Part shown: positions 31,873-39,874 of the stretch, one piece after another
How positions within the stretch are numbered: the stretch's first letter is position 1
How the letters are laid out: each line of letters opens with the position of its first letter
Source: an uncultured Collinsella sp.
GTDB taxonomy: Bacteria; Actinomycetota; Coriobacteriia; Coriobacteriales; Coriobacteriaceae
NCBI GenBank assembly: GCA_905209455.1
Contig: CAJLTA010000002.1
Location: 62,001 to 126,000 of the forward strand
Direction: 5' to 3'
DNA: 64,000 nt
Made by a program: the position numbers and the translations under genes
The notes under the pieces: model-generated
Told to the model about the DNA's origin: nothing
Seen by the model: only the letters and a program-made list of their open reading frames with translations
Database searches by the model: none

Positions 31873-31878
31873 ATTGTA
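31873..31878 (-). promoter_or_regulatory. Candidate -10 (TACAAT) of the amino-acid transporter operon
   Basis: TACAAT on the minus strand, 36 bases upstream of the ATPase start. The sequence 16-18 bases further upstream is not like TTGACA. Confidence 0.4.
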
Positions 31879-31943
31879 CGGAAAGAACCGCGTTTCCGCA
31901 GCCCACACTACATTCCCGTAAAGAACCCGCAACCTTTAACCCA

Positions 31944-32010
31944 CTCATTGGGGACAGACTTAAATGAGTGCCTGCTCATTGGGCACTCATTTAAGTCTGT
32001 CCCCAATGAG
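31944..32010. repeat. Long perfect GGGACAG-type palindrome (29-base arms)
   Basis: Arms 31944-31972 and 31982-32010 are perfect reverse complements; the left arm reads CTCATTGGGGACAGACTTAA and on. A 9-base loop separates them. It is the largest member of the GGGACAG set. Confidence 0.9.
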
Positions 32011-32058
32011 CACCCAATGACCAGCCAGGGGAGGCGCCCTTCATCGGCCAACAAAAAA

Positions 32059-32083
32059 GGGCGCGACCGCAATGGTCACGCCC
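32059..32083 (-). terminator. Terminator of the YqeY gene
   Basis: GGGCGTGACC / GGTCGCGCCC stem with a 5-base loop. It is followed on the minus strand by TTTTTTG, about 30 bases behind the stop. Confidence 0.85.
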
Positions 32084-32112
32084 CTCAGCATCGGCTATGT
32101 GTCGGCCAGCCC

Positions 32113-32556
32113 TTAAGCCAGCTTTGCGCCGACGATCTTTGCCGCGGCCGGCTTATCGAAGTTGCCGCCGGTGGCCTTGCCGAGTGCACCCATAACCTGG
32201 CCCATCTGCTTCTTGGACGTGGCGCCCAGCTCGGCGATGACCTGCTCGATCAGGGCCTCGAGCTCCTCGCCCGAAACCTGCGCGGGCAGCAGGCTTTCCA
32301 GAATCTTGACCTGCTCGGTCAGGTTGTCGGTACGCTCCTGGTCGGTGCCGGCCTTGATGGACATCTCCAGCGTCTCGCTCGTCTGCTTAATCAGACGCTT
32401 GATCATGCTGTTGACGTCTTCCTCGGTCACATCGCGGCGCTCGTTAACCTCGATATTCTTCACCTCGGCCTTAACCTGGCGAATGATGGACAGGCGAACC
32501 TTGTCCTTGGCCTTCATGGCCGCAATCATTTCCTTCTGCAGCTCTTCGTTGGTCAT
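32113..32556 (-). CDS. yqeY: GatB/YqeY domain protein
   Basis: Small cytoplasmic protein of 147 residues, the stand-alone form of the domain found at the end of GatB. It shows the usual charged helical N-half (MIAAMKAKDKVRLSIIRQVKAEVKNIEV) and the C-terminal helical bundle (GATSKKQMGQVMGALGKATGGNFD). The domain may help tRNA-dependent amidation or bind tRNA; the role of the free form is not settled. Start: ATG at 32556, with GGAGGA 7 bases upstream; a TTG two codons earlier overlaps that site. The gene lies 54 bases downstream of the foldase gene and ends in its own terminator. Confidence 0.88.
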   Translation of the reverse strand: MTNEELQKEMIAAMKAKDKVRLSIIRQVKAEVKNIEVNERRDVTEEDVNSMIKRLIKQTSETLEMSIKAGTDQERTDNLTEQVKILESLLPAQVSGEELEALIEQVIAELGATSKKQMGQVMGALGKATGGNFDKPAAAKIVGAKLA

Positions 32557-32610
32557 CTGCAAATCCTCCTCAATAGCGTGGGCGGCACTCGCGCGAGCAC
32601 CGCCCCATGA

Positions 32611-33831
32611 TTACTCAGTCGTCGACGAATCGTCGGTCGAACTCTTGGTGACGCCCTTCAGGCTGACGTTGTATGGCACGTCTTTGGGCATGGGATTAAC
32701 GGTGATGTCGGCATCCTTCTTGTACTGCTCCAGCCACTCGCTGTACGCGGTGCTGGCCGCCTGCGTCTTCACCACGTTGGAGACGTACTTCTTGATGGCC
32801 TTGGGCACCTGGTTGATGTCATCAACCTGATTATCGACATGGAAGTAGTCGGTGCACTTGATGACGTGGTAGCCGTACGTCGACTCGACCACGTCGCTCA
32901 CATCGCCCTTGTTGAGTCCCTCGAGCGCCGTCTGGTAGCTGTCGACGAAGGTAGTGAGCTTATCCCAACCCACATCGCCCTTCTTCTCCTTGGAGCCGGT
33001 GTCGTCGGAATACTGCTCCACGGCGTCCTCAAAGCTCAGCTCACCGGAGTTGATCTTGTCCAGGCACTCCTGCGCCTTGGCCTTGGCGGCAGCCTTGTCC
33101 TCGTCGGAGGCGTCGGAATCAACCTTGATCAGAATGTTCGACGAGCGGCGGGCGTCGTTGTAGCTGGACAGGTTTTCGTTGATGTAATCGACGATCTCGC
33201 TGTCCTTGGGCTTGCTCGTGGGCGCGACGGCATCCTTGAGTTTCTGCTGCGCCAGGCTCTCCTTGAGCGAATCCTTGTAGGTGTCCTCGGTATAACCGTA
33301 GGTCTTGAGGGTCTTCTTAAAGGCCTTGGCACCGCCCGCGCTCTTGCACGCGTCCTTCCAAGCCTTCTCGACCTCCTCGTCCGACACCGTAACGCCGTTT
33401 TCCTTCTGTGCCTGTTGAAGCAGAATCTGCTGCGTGTAGGAGTCGATGAGTTGCTTGCGGTACTTCTTGGGCGTGAGGTCGTTGTCGACCAGATACTGCG
33501 CCCAGTCCTTGTCCTTGGTGTAGCCGTAGGACGTGCGCATGCTCATGATCTGCTTGGTCACGGTGTCCTCGGTGAGGTTGGTGCCGTTGATAGTGGCAGC
33601 CACACCGCCGGTAAGCTTGTAGCCCGAGGTATCCTCTGCCTGCGACATAAGGCCGGAGCACGCCATGGCCGAGACGGAAAGCAGCATCGCCAGCACGCCG
33701 ATGACCACCAGGACAATCTTGACGGTCTTAGACACGTACGTCTTGCGCTGCTTCTTGCGAGAGCTGGAGGCAGCGCGGGCCTGCTGCTCGGGCGTCGGCA
33801 CGGCCTCGGAGTTCTTTTTCTTATTTGCCAT
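32611..33831 (-). CDS. Membrane-anchored parvulin-type peptidyl-prolyl isomerase (PrsA/SurA-like)
   Basis: Extracytoplasmic folding factor of 406 residues. It starts with a basic, Lys/Gln-rich cytoplasmic stretch (about 35 residues), followed by one membrane helix (VKIVLVVIGVLAMLLSVSAMA) and an Ala-Cys-Ser site that resembles, but does not fully match, a lipobox. Outside are a SurA_N-like helical domain (residues about 70-230) and a parvulin domain (about 235-340: SSNILIKVD, GELSFEDAVEQYSDD, GDVGWDKLTTFV, STYGYHVIKC). The Ser/Thr-rich end is disordered. It may assist folding of secreted proteins such as the pilins. Start: ATG at 33831 with AAAGG upstream; the 33 upstream in-frame codons run through a GGGACAG repeat. 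Confidence 0.88.
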   Translation of the reverse strand: MANKKKNSEAVPTPEQQARAASSSRKKQRKTYVSKTVKIVLVVIGVLAMLLSVSAMACSGLMSQAEDTSGYKLTGGVAATINGTNLTEDTVTKQIMSMRTSYGYTKDKDWAQYLVDNDLTPKKYRKQLIDSYTQQILLQQAQKENGVTVSDEEVEKAWKDACKSAGGAKAFKKTLKTYGYTEDTYKDSLKESLAQQKLKDAVAPTSKPKDSEIVDYINENLSSYNDARRSSNILIKVDSDASDEDKAAAKAKAQECLDKINSGELSFEDAVEQYSDDTGSKEKKGDVGWDKLTTFVDSYQTALEGLNKGDVSDVVESTYGYHVIKCTDYFHVDNQVDDINQVPKAIKKYVSNVVKTQAASTAYSEWLEQYKKDADITVNPMPKDVPYNVSLKGVTKSSTDDSSTTE

Positions 33832-33898
33832 AGTTGGCCTTTCGCATAACGAATCGAACAAACGCCATTGTGTCACAACGCGGCCCCCGCGACACACC

Positions 33899-33988
33899 TG
33901 GTGCATTGGGGACAGGTTAATCTGCACCATTTTGGTGCAAAGGGGACAGCTCTGGCAGCCGGCAGTTAGGGACAGTCCCCAAGTGCCG
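33899..33988. repeat. Cluster of three GGGACAG-type palindromes
   Basis: TGGTGCA-TGCACCA (33899-33929), TGCACCA-TGGTGCA (33923-33939, sharing an arm) and CGGCAGTTAGGGAC with GTCCCCAAGTGCCG (33960-33988). Each contains or borders GGGACAG. The cluster lies 13 bases behind the stop of the EIIA gene (34002). Confidence 0.75.
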
Positions 33989-34001
33989 ACTCAGCCCCAC
34001 C

Positions 34002-34466
34002 TTAGAAGTGACGGCGGATGGCGTCGACCATGCCCTGGGGCGTGGTCTGGCCGAGCACGTCGGCTGCGGCATCGGCGTCCATAAAGATGTTCATGAGCGC
34101 CTGCAGGGCCTCGACCTGGCCGCCCGGCTCGGCAATACCCAGATTGATGACGATCTGCGCCGGCACCGGAGCGCCCATGCCAGCCATAGCGTTAAATGTC
34201 ACGGACGCGGCGGGCTTCACCACCGCGATATAGGGCTTGGCCACAAACCCCGGATCGGTATGCGGAATGGCAATGTTTGCCGCCGGCATGGCAAGACCCG
34301 TGGGATAGGCATCCTCGCGTGTGTGAACGGCGTCGAGCCAACCGGACGCAATGTAGCCACGTGGTGCAAGCTCGCCCTCGAGCCGCGCAAACACCTCATC
34401 CGGCGTTGCACACTCCCAATCAAAAAACACCAGCTCAGGCGTAAACAGAGCTTCGTTATCCGCCAT
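34002..34466 (-). CDS. Orphan PTS EIIA domain protein, fructose/galactitol class
   Basis: Single-domain phosphocarrier of 154 residues. The phosphorylatable His is in the motif NIAIPHTDP, preceded by the family segment YPTGLAMPAA. Downstream elements (FVAKPYIAVVKPAASVTFNAM, QIVINLGIAEPGGQVEALQALMNIF) fit galactitol-type EIIA (GatA). No EIIB, EIIC or sugar-metabolism gene lies nearby, so it either serves a transporter encoded elsewhere or acts as a regulatory EIIA. Start: ATG at 34466 behind GAGAGGTGA, an excellent ribosome binding site. Confidence 0.85.
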   Translation of the reverse strand: MADNEALFTPELVFFDWECATPDEVFARLEGELAPRGYIASGWLDAVHTREDAYPTGLAMPAANIAIPHTDPGFVAKPYIAVVKPAASVTFNAMAGMGAPVPAQIVINLGIAEPGGQVEALQALMNIFMDADAAADVLGQTTPQGMVDAIRRHF

Positions 34467-34511
34467 GCGCTCACCTCTCTCACCTAGTCACCTGCGACGT
34501 TCTTGAATGAC

Positions 34512-34540
34512 TAGTCGTTAAAGACCGTCCCCGATGACTA
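34512..34540. repeat. Short GTCCCC palindrome behind purN
   Basis: TAGTCG and GATGACTA arms enclose ACCGTCCCC, a diverged member of the GGGACAG set. Confidence 0.45.
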
Positions 34541-34553
34541 CCCAAAAACAAAA

Positions 34554-34587
34554 GGTGGCCACGCGCGCCTTGGCGCCAATGACCACC
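34554..34587 (-). terminator. Terminator of the purF-purM-purN cluster
   Basis: GGTGGTCA / TGGCCACC stem with an inner GGCGCC helix. On the minus strand it is followed by TTTTGTTTTTG, about 33 bases behind the purN stop. Confidence 0.8.
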
Positions 34588-34619
34588 CTGACTACTCGGC
34601 TAAATTGTACTGTGCGCCG

Positions 34620-35321
34620 CTAGCCGCGAGGCGCGTCAATTGCGACCTTGCCGCTCTCCAGCACGTGGACGCGGCCGTCGGCGAGCATTTGCACGACCTC
34701 GGGATACAGCACGTGCTCAATCGCGTGGATGTGCTCCTCGAGCGTGTCGACATCCCAGCCCTCCTCAACAGCCAGCGCACGCTGGGCGATGATGGGACCG
34801 TTGTCGTAGATCTCGTTGGCAAAATGCACGGTCACGCCAGTTACCTTGACGCCGCGCGCAAAGGCGTCGTCAATCGCATGCGCACCGGTAAAGCTCGGCA
34901 GCAGCGCCGGATGCAAGTTGACCACGCGGTTGGGAAACGCCGCCAGCAGCGGCGTGTGCACCATGCGCATGTAGCCGGCCATGACCACATACTCGCAGCC
35001 GCGCTCGAGAAGCTCGTGCGCGATGATCTCGTCGGCGGCAATAGGGTCGGCATAGACATCCTTGGACAGCGTGAGCGTCTGGATGCCCGCGCGCTCAGCG
35101 CGCTGCAAACCCTTAGCCGAAGGACGGCTCGACACCACAAGCTCAATCGAAGCGTTGAGCTTGCCGGCGGCGATCAAATCGATCAGCGCCTGCAGGTTGG
35201 TACCCGAACCGCTGATGAGCACACCGATCTTGAGCGGCTCGTCCGTATCGGTGCCGGTCGGACGGGTATAGGGCACAAAGTCCAGGCCCTCGGCGGCAGC
35301 CATCTGCTCGTTAGCGCTCAT
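34620..35321 (-). CDS. purN: Phosphoribosylglycinamide formyltransferase
   Basis: Enzyme of 233 residues that transfers a formyl group from 10-formyl-tetrahydrofolate to GAR (third step of purine synthesis). Motifs: KIGVLISGSGTNLQALID, VVSSRPSAKGLQRA, the catalytic site VVMAGYMRMV, NLHPALLPSFTGAHAIDDAF (Asn-His pair) and HFANEIYDNGPIIAQRAL (Asp). About 28 residues precede the usual start of the fold. The ATG at 35321 lies inside the end of purM, an 11-base overlap, which suggests translational coupling. Confidence 0.94.
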   Translation of the reverse strand: MSANEQMAAAEGLDFVPYTRPTGTDTDEPLKIGVLISGSGTNLQALIDLIAAGKLNASIELVVSSRPSAKGLQRAERAGIQTLTLSKDVYADPIAADEIIAHELLERGCEYVVMAGYMRMVHTPLLAAFPNRVVNLHPALLPSFTGAHAIDDAFARGVKVTGVTVHFANEIYDNGPIIAQRALAVEEGWDVDTLEEHIHAIEHVLYPEVVQMLADGRVHVLESGKVAIDAPRG

Positions 35322-36414
35322 CGGAGTACACGACCTTACCGGAACCCTCGACGCACTCGCCCGCGCGGAACGGCTTCTCGCCCAGCGCGACCAGGGCCTC
35401 GGTAACCGCGGCCTCATCCTCGGGGGCGACGATCAGGCACAGGCCAACGCCCATGTTGAAGGTCTTGCATGCCTCGTTGGGGGCGAGCTCGGCCTGGCGC
35501 GACACGTAGGTGATGACGGGCGGAACGTCCCAACCCATCTCGGCACCGTTGCGGGTGACCACGGCGTCGACGTCGTCGGCAAGCGCGCGGTTGAGGTTCT
35601 CGGTAATACCGCCGCCAGTGATGTGGGCGATGGCGTGCACGTTGGCGCCGCCGCGCAGCAGCTCCAGAATCGGCTTGACGTAGATGCGCGTGGGGGCCAG
35701 CAGGGCGTCTGCCAGCGATGCGCCGCCGAGCTCCTCGAGCGGACGGCTCAGCTCCTCGGCCTTAGCGGCGGCCTCGGGCGTGCCCGGCTTAATGCCGTCG
35801 ACGCCAATGACCTTGCGCACGAGCGAGTAGCCGTTGGAATGCACGCCGGTGGAGGGCAAGCCCAGAATCACATCGCCGGGGCGGACGTTCGCGGGGTCGA
35901 GCATCTTGGGGCGGTCGACGACGCCCACGGTAAAGCCGGCGAGGTCGTAGTCGGCGGGAGCCATGACGCCAGGGTGCTCGGCCATCTCGCCGCCCACGAG
36001 CGCGCAGCCCGCGAGCTTGCAGCCGTCGGCCACACCCTTGATGATCTTTGCCATGTGCTCGGCCTCAATGTGGCCGATGGCAACGTAGTCCAGGAAGAAC
36101 AGCGGCTCGGCGCCCGAAGCCAAAATGTCGTTGACGCACATGGCGACCAGGTCCTGGCCCACCGTCTCGTGACGGTCCATGATCTGGGCGAGCACAAGTT
36201 TGGTGCCCACGCCGTCGGTACCGCTGATCAGAATCGGGTCTTCCATATCCTTAAGCGCGGCGGCCGAGAATAAGCCACCAAAGCCACCGATACCGCCGAT
36301 GACCTCGGGACGGTTGGTGTCCTTAACCATTTGCTTAATGGCGTCGACGGCGCGGCCGCCCTCGGCGGTATCGACGCCGGCGTCCTCATACGTCACATGC
36401 TTGCTGTCGCTCAT
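35311..36414 (-). CDS. purM: Phosphoribosylformylglycinamidine cyclo-ligase (AIR synthetase)
   Basis: Enzyme of 367 residues for the fifth step of purine synthesis, ATP-dependent ring closure to AIR. It has the PurM-type signature: SGTDGVGTKLVLAQ, DLVAMCVNDILASGAEPLFFLDY, GCALVGGEMAEHPGVM, GLPSTGVHSNGYSLVRK, and the C-terminal AHITGGGITENLNRAL with MGVGLCLIV. Length is slightly above the family norm because of a variable stretch near PGTPEAAAKAEE. The start at 36414 has GAGAGGAAGG upstream. A palindromic hairpin (36484-36510) lies in the leader between purF and purM. Confidence 0.95.
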   Translation of the reverse strand: MSDSKHVTYEDAGVDTAEGGRAVDAIKQMVKDTNRPEVIGGIGGFGGLFSAAALKDMEDPILISGTDGVGTKLVLAQIMDRHETVGQDLVAMCVNDILASGAEPLFFLDYVAIGHIEAEHMAKIIKGVADGCKLAGCALVGGEMAEHPGVMAPADYDLAGFTVGVVDRPKMLDPANVRPGDVILGLPSTGVHSNGYSLVRKVIGVDGIKPGTPEAAAKAEELSRPLEELGGASLADALLAPTRIYVKPILELLRGGANVHAIAHITGGGITENLNRALADDVDAVVTRNGAEMGWDVPPVITYVSRQAELAPNEACKTFNMGVGLCLIVAPEDEAAVTEALVALGEKPFRAGECVEGSGKVVYSDER

Positions 36415-36483
36415 CTGAGCCTTCCTCTCCCACTACCGTGGCGCCGCGCGGGCGCCAAACGGTGCTCATAGTTGCGTTCATTT

Positions 36484-36510
36484 CGGCGTGTGCCATAACA
36501 GCACACGCCG
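36484..36510. repeat. Hairpin in the purF-purM interval
   Basis: Perfect 10-base arms CGGCGTGTGC and complement with a 7-base loop. No T-run follows on either strand. It lies about 70 bases upstream of purM and could be a processing or attenuation site. Confidence 0.6.
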
Positions 36511-36537
36511 TCATATCAACAAAACAGCAGGTAAAAC

Positions 36538-36574
36538 CTACCAGAATAAACCTGTCCCTACATGGTAGGCTTTA
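36538..36574. repeat. GGGACAG-type palindrome ending at the purF stop codon
   Basis: Reverse strand: TAAAGCCTACCATGTAGGG then ACAGGTTTATTCTGG, starting with the purF TAA. It matches the element at the pth stop (25393-25429) at all but a few positions. Confidence 0.8.
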
Positions 36575-38242
36575 GGCCTCGCCGTGCTCCTCTTCCCAGC
36601 TGCGGTCGTCGTATTTCTCGACCACGGCGTCGTCGTCAAAGTGCAGCGGCTTATCCAGGTTGCGGGGCTTAAAGCCCTCCATAAACTTATCGCGGCCAAA
36701 GCTCTCGGGAATCGCCACGGGGTAGCGGCCGGTAAAGCACGCATCGCAGTAGCCGCCCTTGGGCATGACCTTCAGCAGGCCCTCGACCGAAAGGAAGGCC
36801 AGCGAATCGGCGCCGATATACTCGCAAATCTCGTCGACCGTCTTGTTGGCGCTGATAAGCTGCGACTGTACGTCGGTATCGATACCGTAGAAGCACGGCC
36901 AGATGACCTCGGGCGAGTTGATGCGGATATGAATCTCCTTGGCGCCAGCGTTGCGCAGCATCTTGACGAGCTGCACCATGGTGGTGCCACGCACGATGGA
37001 GTCGTCGATGACGACCAGGCGCTTGCCCTCGATGTTGTCGCGCAGCGGGTTGAGCTTCATGCGCACGCCCATGGCGCGCAACTCCTGCGTAGGCTCGATA
37101 AACGTACGGCCCACGTAGCGGTTCTTGATGAGGCCCTCGCCAAAGGGAATGCCGCTCTCGTGCGAATAGCCCTCCGCGGGCGGCAGGCCGGAGTCGGGCA
37201 CGCCGATGACCAGGTCGGCCTCGACGGGCTCCTCATGTGCCAGCTGACGACCCATGTCATAACGGCAGGCGTAGACGCTCTTGCCGTTCATGATGGAATC
37301 GGGGCGAGCAAAGTAGACCTGCTCAAAAATGCAGTTAGCAGGCTCTTCGGCGGCAGGCACGCCCTGCTCGGACACAAGGCCCTCGGCGCTGATGCGCAAA
37401 ATCTCACCGGGACGGACGTCGCGGACGTACTCGGCGCCCACGATATCGAGCGCGCAGGTCTCGGAGGCAACGACCCAGCCGCCGGCGCGCGTGACATGGG
37501 TGGTGGCGTCGACCGTCGCGGCGCCGTCCTGCGACGGCAGCTGCGAAACGGATGCGGCATCGGCCTGGTCCAGGCCCTCATCCACCAGCTTGCCCAGCAC
37601 GAGCGGGCGAATGCCGTGCGGATCGCGGAATGCGTAGAGCGCCTGCTCGTTGATGAGCGTCATGGCGTAGCCGCCGCGCACGAGCTCCATGGTCTTGCGA
37701 ATGCCCTCGCGCAGATGGCCAGTACGCTGAGTAAAGTAGCCGATGAGTTTGGTCGCGACCTCGGAATCCGAGTTGGAGAGGAACGGTACGCCCAGCTCGA
37801 TCAGCTGGCGACGCAGCTCGTCGGTGTTGACGAGGGTGCCGTTGTGCGCGAGCGCGATAATGACGCTATTGATGGTAGAGAGGTGCGGCTGAGAGGCTTC
37901 CCAGCTCTTGGCGCCGGCGGTGCCGTAGCGCACATGACCCACGGCCAGCTGACCGGAGAGCGTCGACAAGTCGGCATTGGAGAACACGCGGTCGAGCAGG
38001 CCCAGATCCTTGCGGACCATAACCGTACCGCCGTCACCAACGGCGATTCCCGCCGATTCTTGGCCGCGATGCTGCAGTGCACGCAGGCCAAAGTACGTCA
38101 GTCGAGCCACGTCGCGATCGGGCGCCCAGACACCAAAAACGCCGCATTCCTCATGCAGCTGGTCAGAGTCCGGATCATACGTCGACATGGCGTTCACCTG
38201 TCCCGCGGCACGCTCGGCCGCGCGGATGGTTTCTTGAGACAT
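36572..38242 (-). CDS. purF: Amidophosphoribosyltransferase
   Basis: First committed enzyme of purine synthesis (556 residues). It is a class II glutamine amidotransferase made with a 32-residue propeptide; the nucleophile is Cys33 in HEECGVFGVW. The glutaminase core shows RALQHRGQESAG, the phosphoribosyltransferase core shows VIDDSIVRGTTM (PRPP loop), and cysteines in NCIFEQVYF, WPCFYG and YCDACFTGRYP suggest the Fe-S-containing B. subtilis-type enzyme. An Ala/Asp-rich loop at about 222-245 is an insertion relative to the family. Start: ATG at 38242 with GAGGGG upstream. The stop codon is the first triplet of a repeat element. Confidence 0.95.
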   Translation of the reverse strand: MSQETIRAAERAAGQVNAMSTYDPDSDQLHEECGVFGVWAPDRDVARLTYFGLRALQHRGQESAGIAVGDGGTVMVRKDLGLLDRVFSNADLSTLSGQLAVGHVRYGTAGAKSWEASQPHLSTINSVIIALAHNGTLVNTDELRRQLIELGVPFLSNSDSEVATKLIGYFTQRTGHLREGIRKTMELVRGGYAMTLINEQALYAFRDPHGIRPLVLGKLVDEGLDQADAASVSQLPSQDGAATVDATTHVTRAGGWVVASETCALDIVGAEYVRDVRPGEILRISAEGLVSEQGVPAAEEPANCIFEQVYFARPDSIMNGKSVYACRYDMGRQLAHEEPVEADLVIGVPDSGLPPAEGYSHESGIPFGEGLIKNRYVGRTFIEPTQELRAMGVRMKLNPLRDNIEGKRLVVIDDSIVRGTTMVQLVKMLRNAGAKEIHIRINSPEVIWPCFYGIDTDVQSQLISANKTVDEICEYIGADSLAFLSVEGLLKVMPKGGYCDACFTGRYPVAIPESFGRDKFMEGFKPRNLDKPLHFDDDAVVEKYDDRSWEEEHGEA

Positions 38243-38283
38243 GGCATCCCCTCAGAGCCTCGTATTTTGGCGTTACCCGCCTT

Positions 38284-38289
38284 ATTATA
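38284..38289 (-). promoter_or_regulatory. Candidate -10 (TATAAT) of purF
   Basis: Perfect TATAAT on the minus strand, 42 bases upstream of the purF start. No clear -35. Confidence 0.5.
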
Positions 38290-38538
38290 CGCACGGCGCG
38301 ACGCGCTCCCCCGCGCATGAGCAGCGCTTTTTAAAAGCCCACCGAGCTTATTATCCGTTTTGCGACCAAACATTTTATTGGGTAGTCCACTCTCAGGGGC
38401 AACGGCCTCGAAGACTTCCCGTGCGCCGTGTCTCGCCCGCGCTAGGGGCTACATTGTTGCAATTGGGACGTTCGTCCTGTCTTTTAGCTGGTCGTCGGCG
38501 TATCCTTGTAGGCTACTACAAGACGAGAAAGGTAGCGT

Positions 38539-39768
38539 ATGGATCGAAATCAACTCGACCCCAGTGTCCCCAGCACCACGGAGGCCAAGAAGATCCCCCT
38601 TATCATCAAGGTCTACGCAGTCCTGTGCACCCTATCTGGCGTGGGCACGCTCCCGTCAGTCGCCGTCTTTATGTGGCAGGTCATCACCGCACTCATTAAC
38701 GGCAACGTCGCCGCTAAGCTCGGTGATAACACCCTGGTCGCGGTTGGCCTTATCGTCGCCGGCATTATGCTCTCGGCGGCAAGCGCGATCATCTTGATCG
38801 TCTTTGGCCTGGACCTCATCAAGGACCAGCGGCGCAATGCCGCCCGCCTGTCTTACGTCCTCATCGCATTTACCGTCGTGGAGCTTTTAGTTGACGTGAT
38901 GCTCCAGGGCATCGGACCCTTCCTGCTGCGCCCCGCCGTCCAGCTTGTCATCCTCATTGCGCTGTCGGCCACCGTCGACCCCACGCTACGCCAGGAGCGC
39001 GAACTGCAGCGCCGTCTGCAAGAGATGCTCGACCGCGATGCCGCCGCCGAGGGGATGCTCGGCCGCGACGAAACCGGCGAGGGCTACATCAAGCTCAACT
39101 ACTTCAACCTGTTCTGGGTATTCTTCGTCTGCAGCGTGTTAGGTCTCATTCTCGAGGAAGTCTGGCATATGGTCGTCGTCGATCCCGGCGTCTATCAGGA
39201 CCGTGCCGGTATGCTATTTGGCCCCTTTAGCCCCATCTACGGATTTGGCGCGGTGCTCATGACCATGGCGCTCAACCGCTTCTATAAAAAGAATCCTCTG
39301 ATCATTTTCCTGGTAAGTGCCCTGATCGGCGGCGCTTTCGAGGTGTTTGTAGGCTGGTTTATGCAGACCTCATTTGGCGTGGTGTCGTGGAGCTATTCAC
39401 ACATTAGGCTATTCGGCATGCCCGATCCCATCGCGGTATTGACCGGGGGACGCACATGCACGCCGTTTGCCTGCATGTGGGGCCTGGGTGGCCTCATCTG
39501 GATCAAGGTCTTGCTGCCGCGCCTGCTTAAGCTCATCAATATGATTCCATGGAAACGCCGCTACTCTGCTACCGTCATCCTGACCGCCGTCATGTTGATC
39601 GACGGCGTCATGACGTTGCAATCGCTCGACTATTGGTATCAGCGCGTCAACGGAACCATTCGAAATATTCCCGTCGCACAGTTCTATGACAAGCATTTCG
39701 ATAACGAATATATGGAGAACCGTTTTCAGAGTATGACCATGAGCCCCAAGGACGCCACACGCGTGTAG
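38539..39768 (+). CDS. Membrane protein with CmpB-type (putative ABC permease) domain
   Basis: Membrane protein of 409 residues. The N-terminal half has four hydrophobic segments (about residues 22-145), followed by a charged helix (RQERELQRRLQEMLDRD). The C-terminal half matches the putative ABC-transporter permease family CmpB (PF06541-like): NLFWVFFVCSVLGLILEEVWH, RAGMLFGPFSPIYGFGAVLM and EVFVGWFMQTSFGVVSWSY. No ATPase is adjacent, and transport by this family is unproven. Start: ATG at 38539 behind GAAAGG. It stands alone, ending in a strong terminator, and is divergent from purF. Confidence 0.75.
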   Translation: MDRNQLDPSVPSTTEAKKIPLIIKVYAVLCTLSGVGTLPSVAVFMWQVITALINGNVAAKLGDNTLVAVGLIVAGIMLSAASAIILIVFGLDLIKDQRRNAARLSYVLIAFTVVELLVDVMLQGIGPFLLRPAVQLVILIALSATVDPTLRQERELQRRLQEMLDRDAAAEGMLGRDETGEGYIKLNYFNLFWVFFVCSVLGLILEEVWHMVVVDPGVYQDRAGMLFGPFSPIYGFGAVLMTMALNRFYKKNPLIIFLVSALIGGAFEVFVGWFMQTSFGVVSWSYSHIRLFGMPDPIAVLTGGRTCTPFACMWGLGGLIWIKVLLPRLLKLINMIPWKRRYSATVILTAVMLIDGVMTLQSLDYWYQRVNGTIRNIPVAQFYDKHFDNEYMENRFQSMTMSPKDATRV

Positions 39769-39802
39769 CAAACGCCCGAGCAAAATAGCTCCAACACATC
39801 AA

Positions 39803-39839
39803 AGCCCGCTGGCAGATCTACATGAACTGCCGGCGGGCT
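39803..39839. terminator. Bidirectional terminator between the CmpB-type gene and the MoaE-like gene
   Basis: AGCCCGCTGGCAG / CTGCCGGCGGGCT stem with an 11-base loop, flanked by AA and TTTC. It serves convergent genes. Confidence 0.75.
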
Positions 39840-39874
39840 TTCGCTATAGACAGACTCGGATTGCCGACGAGGCC

